Shown: positions 61,765-64,000 of the stretch, in pieces | Numbering within the stretch: the stretch's first letter is position 1 | Layout: each line of letters opens with the position of its first letter | Source: Hyphomicrobiales bacterium | Lineage (GTDB): Bacteria; Pseudomonadota; Alphaproteobacteria; Rhizobiales; Rhizobiaceae | Direction of reading: 5' to 3' | NCBI GenBank assembly: GCA_900471815.1 | Contig: UICE01000002.1 | Location: 186,001 to 250,000, forward strand | Length of the DNA stretch: 64,000 bases | Translations under genes and position numbers: made by a program | The notes under the pieces: model-generated | The model's database searches: none | What the model was told of the DNA's origin: nothing | Seen by the model: only the letters and a program-made list of their open reading frames with translations

Positions 61765-63969
61765 TTATCCGTTGACGCGTTGGGCATCACTGACGCAATT
61801 GCTCTCTTTCAGCTTCGACAATATTCGATTGAGGTGTTTCAAATTCCAGACTTCCAGATCAACGATCATCTGGGTAAAATCCGGTGCTGTACGAACCATC
61901 GAAAGATTGTGAATATTGGTTTCATTTTCGGCGATAATCTGCGCGATTTCCGCCAATGAACCCGGCGCATTGATTGCCGAAATATTGATGCGTGCCGGAA
62001 AGCGGTCGCGGCGGCTCTCATCCACATCCCAGCGCACATCGATCCAGCGCTCTGGTTGGTCGTCATAGGCCATGAGGGCCGAAGACTGGATCGGATAGAT
62101 CGTCATGCCGGAACCCGGCTGGAGAATGCCTACAATGCGGTCGCCAGGTACCGCGCCCTCAGGCGAGAAATGTACTGGCATATCATGGCTTGCGCCCCGG
62201 ATCGGCAGTGCTTGCGGCCCGCCCGGTTCGGCGCCTTCCGGCATTTTGAAGATCATGCCGGAAGTATTGCGGAAGTTGACCCAGCCCTCTTCACGCTCGA
62301 TTGCGCTCGGCTTTACCTTCGCATCCTGATATTCCGGATAGACCGCCTTCATCACGTCAGAAGAAGGCAATTCGCCGCGACCTACTGCCGCCAGCACATC
62401 GTCGATTTCCTTGCGAGCCAGGCGTGGTAAGCCCTTCTTCAATTCATCGCGTGAATAGACCTTCCCTGCCCGTTCGAAGGCGCGCTCCAAAATCTGCATG
62501 CCCAATCCGGAATATTGTTTGCGCACCGCAAGTCGGGTGGCGCGACGGATGGCGGCCCTGGCCTTGCCGGTTACAACAATACCTTCCCATGCGGCGGGCG
62601 GAGTTTGTGACTTGGAACGGATGATTTCGACTTCATCGCCATTGTGCAGTACGGTCATGAGCGGCATGATACGGCCATTGACCTTCGCGCCAACACAGCT
62701 ATCCCCGATATTCGTGTGAACGGCGTAGGCAAAATCAATTGGAGTTGCCCCCCGAGGCAGGGCAATCAAGCGGCCCTTCGGCGTAAAGCAGAATACCTGA
62801 TCCTGAAACAACTCAAGTTTGGTGTGTTCAAGAAACTCTTCCGGATTATCACCTTCCGCCAGAGCTTCGATAGTTTGCCGCAGCCACGCATAGGCATTGG
62901 TTTCAGTAGAGATGACGTGCGGATTTTGCGCGCTACCACGATCCTTATAGATCGAGTGCGCTGCAACACCGTACTCGGCGATATCATTCATCTCGCGGGT
63001 GCGAATCTGCAATTCAACGCGCTGACGTGAGGGGCCAACAATGGTTGTATGTATCGAACGATAATCGTTCTGCTTTGGCGTTGAGATATAGTCTTTGAAA
63101 CGTCCCGGAACCATTGACCAGGTTGTATGAATAATGCCCAGCGCATTATAGCAATCGGCCACGGTGTCTACGACTACGCGAAATCCGAAAATATCGGACA
63201 ATTGCTCGAACGATAGTCCCTTGCTTTCCATTTTGCGGAAAACTGACCAAGCCTTTTTCTGACGGCTTTTAACGCTCGATTTAATACCGTTTTTCTCGAA
63301 CAGGCTGGAGAGATCCGACTCGATCTGCTGCAGCGTTGCGCGGTTTTTCTCCATCAGCTCGGCAAGGCGGTTGGTGACCGCATTGAAGGCTTCAGGGTTG
63401 ATGTAGCGGAACGCTAATTGCTCGAGTTCCTCGCGCATATCCTGCATACCCATGCGACCGGCCAGCGGCGCATAAATATCCATTGTCTCTTCAGAAATAC
63501 GCAGACGCTTGTCTTCAGGCACATGGTGGAGTGTGCGCATATTGTGCAAACGGTCGGCAAGCTTGACCAGAAGAACGCGTACATCGTCTGAGATGGCGAG
63601 CAAAAGCTTGCGCAGATTCTCCGCCTGAACAGCTTTTTTGGAAACAAGATCAAGCTTTTTAAGCTTTGTCAGCCCCTCAACGAGCTTCCCGATATCCGGT
63701 CCGAATAATGTATCAATCTCTTGGCGGGTCGCCGAAGTGTCTTCAATAGTGTCGTGAAGAAGTGCAATCGCGATGGTCGCCTCGTCCAGATGCATGTCCG
63801 TGAGGATAGCGGCGACTTCGAGCGGATGAGAAAAATAGGGATCTCCCGACGCGCGTTTCTGGTGCCCATGTTTCTGCATGGCATAGACATAGGCTTTGTT
63901 AAGCAGCGCCTCGTTGACGTCAGGCTTGTAACGCTGGACACGCTCGACAAGCTCATACTGACGCATCAT
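61765..63969 (-). CDS. rsh: Bifunctional (p)ppGpp synthetase/hydrolase Rsh
   Basis: RelA/SpoT homologue that makes and degrades the stringent alarmone. The 734-residue protein has the HD hydrolase site ([10 protein letters not shown] and [10 protein letters not shown], near 45-75), the synthetase YRSIHTTI near 315, a TGS domain ([20 protein letters not shown] near 400) and a C-terminal ACT domain ([19 protein letters not shown] near 675). Both activities look intact. [20 protein letters not shown] fits the Brucella/Rhizobium Rsh start. It heads the minus-strand run to recO; the upstream promoter lies outside the window. Confidence 0.97.
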   Translation of the reverse strand: MMRQYELVERVQRYKPDVNEALLNKAYVYAMQKHGHQKRASGDPYFSHPLEVAAILTDMHLDEATIAIALLHDTIEDTSATRQEIDTLFGPDIGKLVEGLTKLKKLDLVSKKAVQAENLRKLLLAISDDVRVLLVKLADRLHNMRTLHHVPEDKRLRISEETMDIYAPLAGRMGMQDMREELEQLAFRYINPEAFNAVTNRLAELMEKNRATLQQIESDLSSLFEKNGIKSSVKSRQKKAWSVFRKMESKGLSFEQLSDIFGFRVVVDTVADCYNALGIIHTTWSMVPGRFKDYISTPKQNDYRSIHTTIVGPSRQRVELQIRTREMNDIAEYGVAAHSIYKDRGSAQNPHVISTETNAYAWLRQTIEALAEGDNPEEFLEHTKLELFQDQVFCFTPKGRLIALPRGATPIDFAYAVHTNIGDSCVGAKVNGRIMPLMTVLHNGDEVEIIRSKSQTPPAAWEGIVVTGKARAAIRRATRLAVRKQYSGLGMQILERAFERAGKVYSRDELKKGLPRLARKEIDDVLAAVGRGELPSSDVMKAVYPEYQDAKVKPSAIEREEGWVNFRNTSGMIFKMPEGAEPGGPQALPIRGASHDMPVHFSPEGAVPGDRIVGILQPGSGMTIYPIQSSALMAYDDQPERWIDVRWDVDESRRDRFPARINISAINAPGSLAEIAQIIAENETNIHNLSMVRTAPDFTQMIVDLEVWNLKHLNRILSKLKESNCVSDAQRVNG

Positions 63970-64000
63970 GGACGGGCACCTCACACACGGGAATTCAAAT

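Noticed and set aside
1-64000. CRISPR arrays, tRNA or rRNA genes, insertion sequences
   Set aside because: No regularly spaced direct repeats, cloverleaf-like segments, rRNA signatures or transposase motifs were seen on reading; a tRNAscan or ISfinder run would be decisive.

Overview
The window is a gene-dense chromosomal segment of an alphaproteobacterium of the order Rhizobiales, most likely a member of the Brucella/Ochrobactrum/Pseudochrobactrum group. Support comes from the rpsF-rpsR-DUF2232-rplI block, the rsh-pyrE-DUF2062-acpS-lepB-rnc-era-recO block with a Rsh protein that reads like the rhizobial family, the pssA-psd phospholipid pair, a TIGR02301 protein, an F1-ATPase zeta inhibitor and a NadQ-type regulator. 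I saw no phage, transposase, CRISPR array, rRNA or tRNA. Protein names rest on motifs read by eye, without database searches.

Layout. 1-1.6 kb: fabD-fabG (minus). 1.9-2.9 kb: a glycosyltransferase of family 90. 3.1-5.5 kb: ribosomal proteins S6, S18 and L9 around a membrane protein. 5.7-7.0 kb: cyclopropane fatty acid synthase, then a 91-base inverted repeat. 7.3-14.4 kb: dnaB, alr, radA, cvpA, purF and an SDR. 14.4-17.4 kb: a membrane-anchored AraC regulator divergent from two exported proteins. 17.4-22.7 kb (minus): pssA, psd, an Atm1-like ABC exporter with an ArsR regulator, and a LysM protein. 22.9-31.5 kb: LOG, CorA/ZntB, RarD, cysS-GFA-cimA, LysE, SRAP and NUDIX genes. 31.6-35.4 kb: exported unknowns, an AhpD-like/ECF41 sigma pair, and PhzF. 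35.4-43.6 kb: a dihydroorotase homologue, the ygfZ-HD-phosphatase-nadQ run, a cupin, a VOC protein, hydrolases, an aldolase and the ATPase inhibitor. 43.9-46.8 kb: purC-purS-purQ, a GST and a lipoprotein. 46.9-52.1 kb (minus): nadA-nadB-nadC-panC-panB. 52.3-56.1 kb (minus): a small lipoprotein, a GH5 glycosidase and a Gat-type PTS. 56.3-64 kb (minus): thioesterase, recO, era, rnc, lepB, acpS, DUF2062, pyrE and rsh.

The regulatory logic is the most informative part. A NadQ-like regulator with a degenerate Nudix domain lies 12 kb from a 19-base palindrome that overlaps the putative nadA promoter, and the nad genes run with 1-4 base overlaps into panC. NAD and pantothenate synthesis may therefore share one NAD-responsive switch. 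An ECF41 sigma factor sits behind its probable target gene, which carries the expected TGTCACA-N16-CGTC promoter. The ArsR/ABC pair has a 22-base perfect palindrome overlapping its -10 box. dnaB has an exact DnaA box upstream, and cfa has three GANTC methylation sites within 37 bases.

Most of the window is conserved housekeeping. I did not find a clearly novel system. The best leads are the regulatory arrangements above, the nadQ-linked phosphatase genes, a CorA gene whose frame extends 40 codons upstream without a normal start codon, and a possible attenuator between acpS and lepB.
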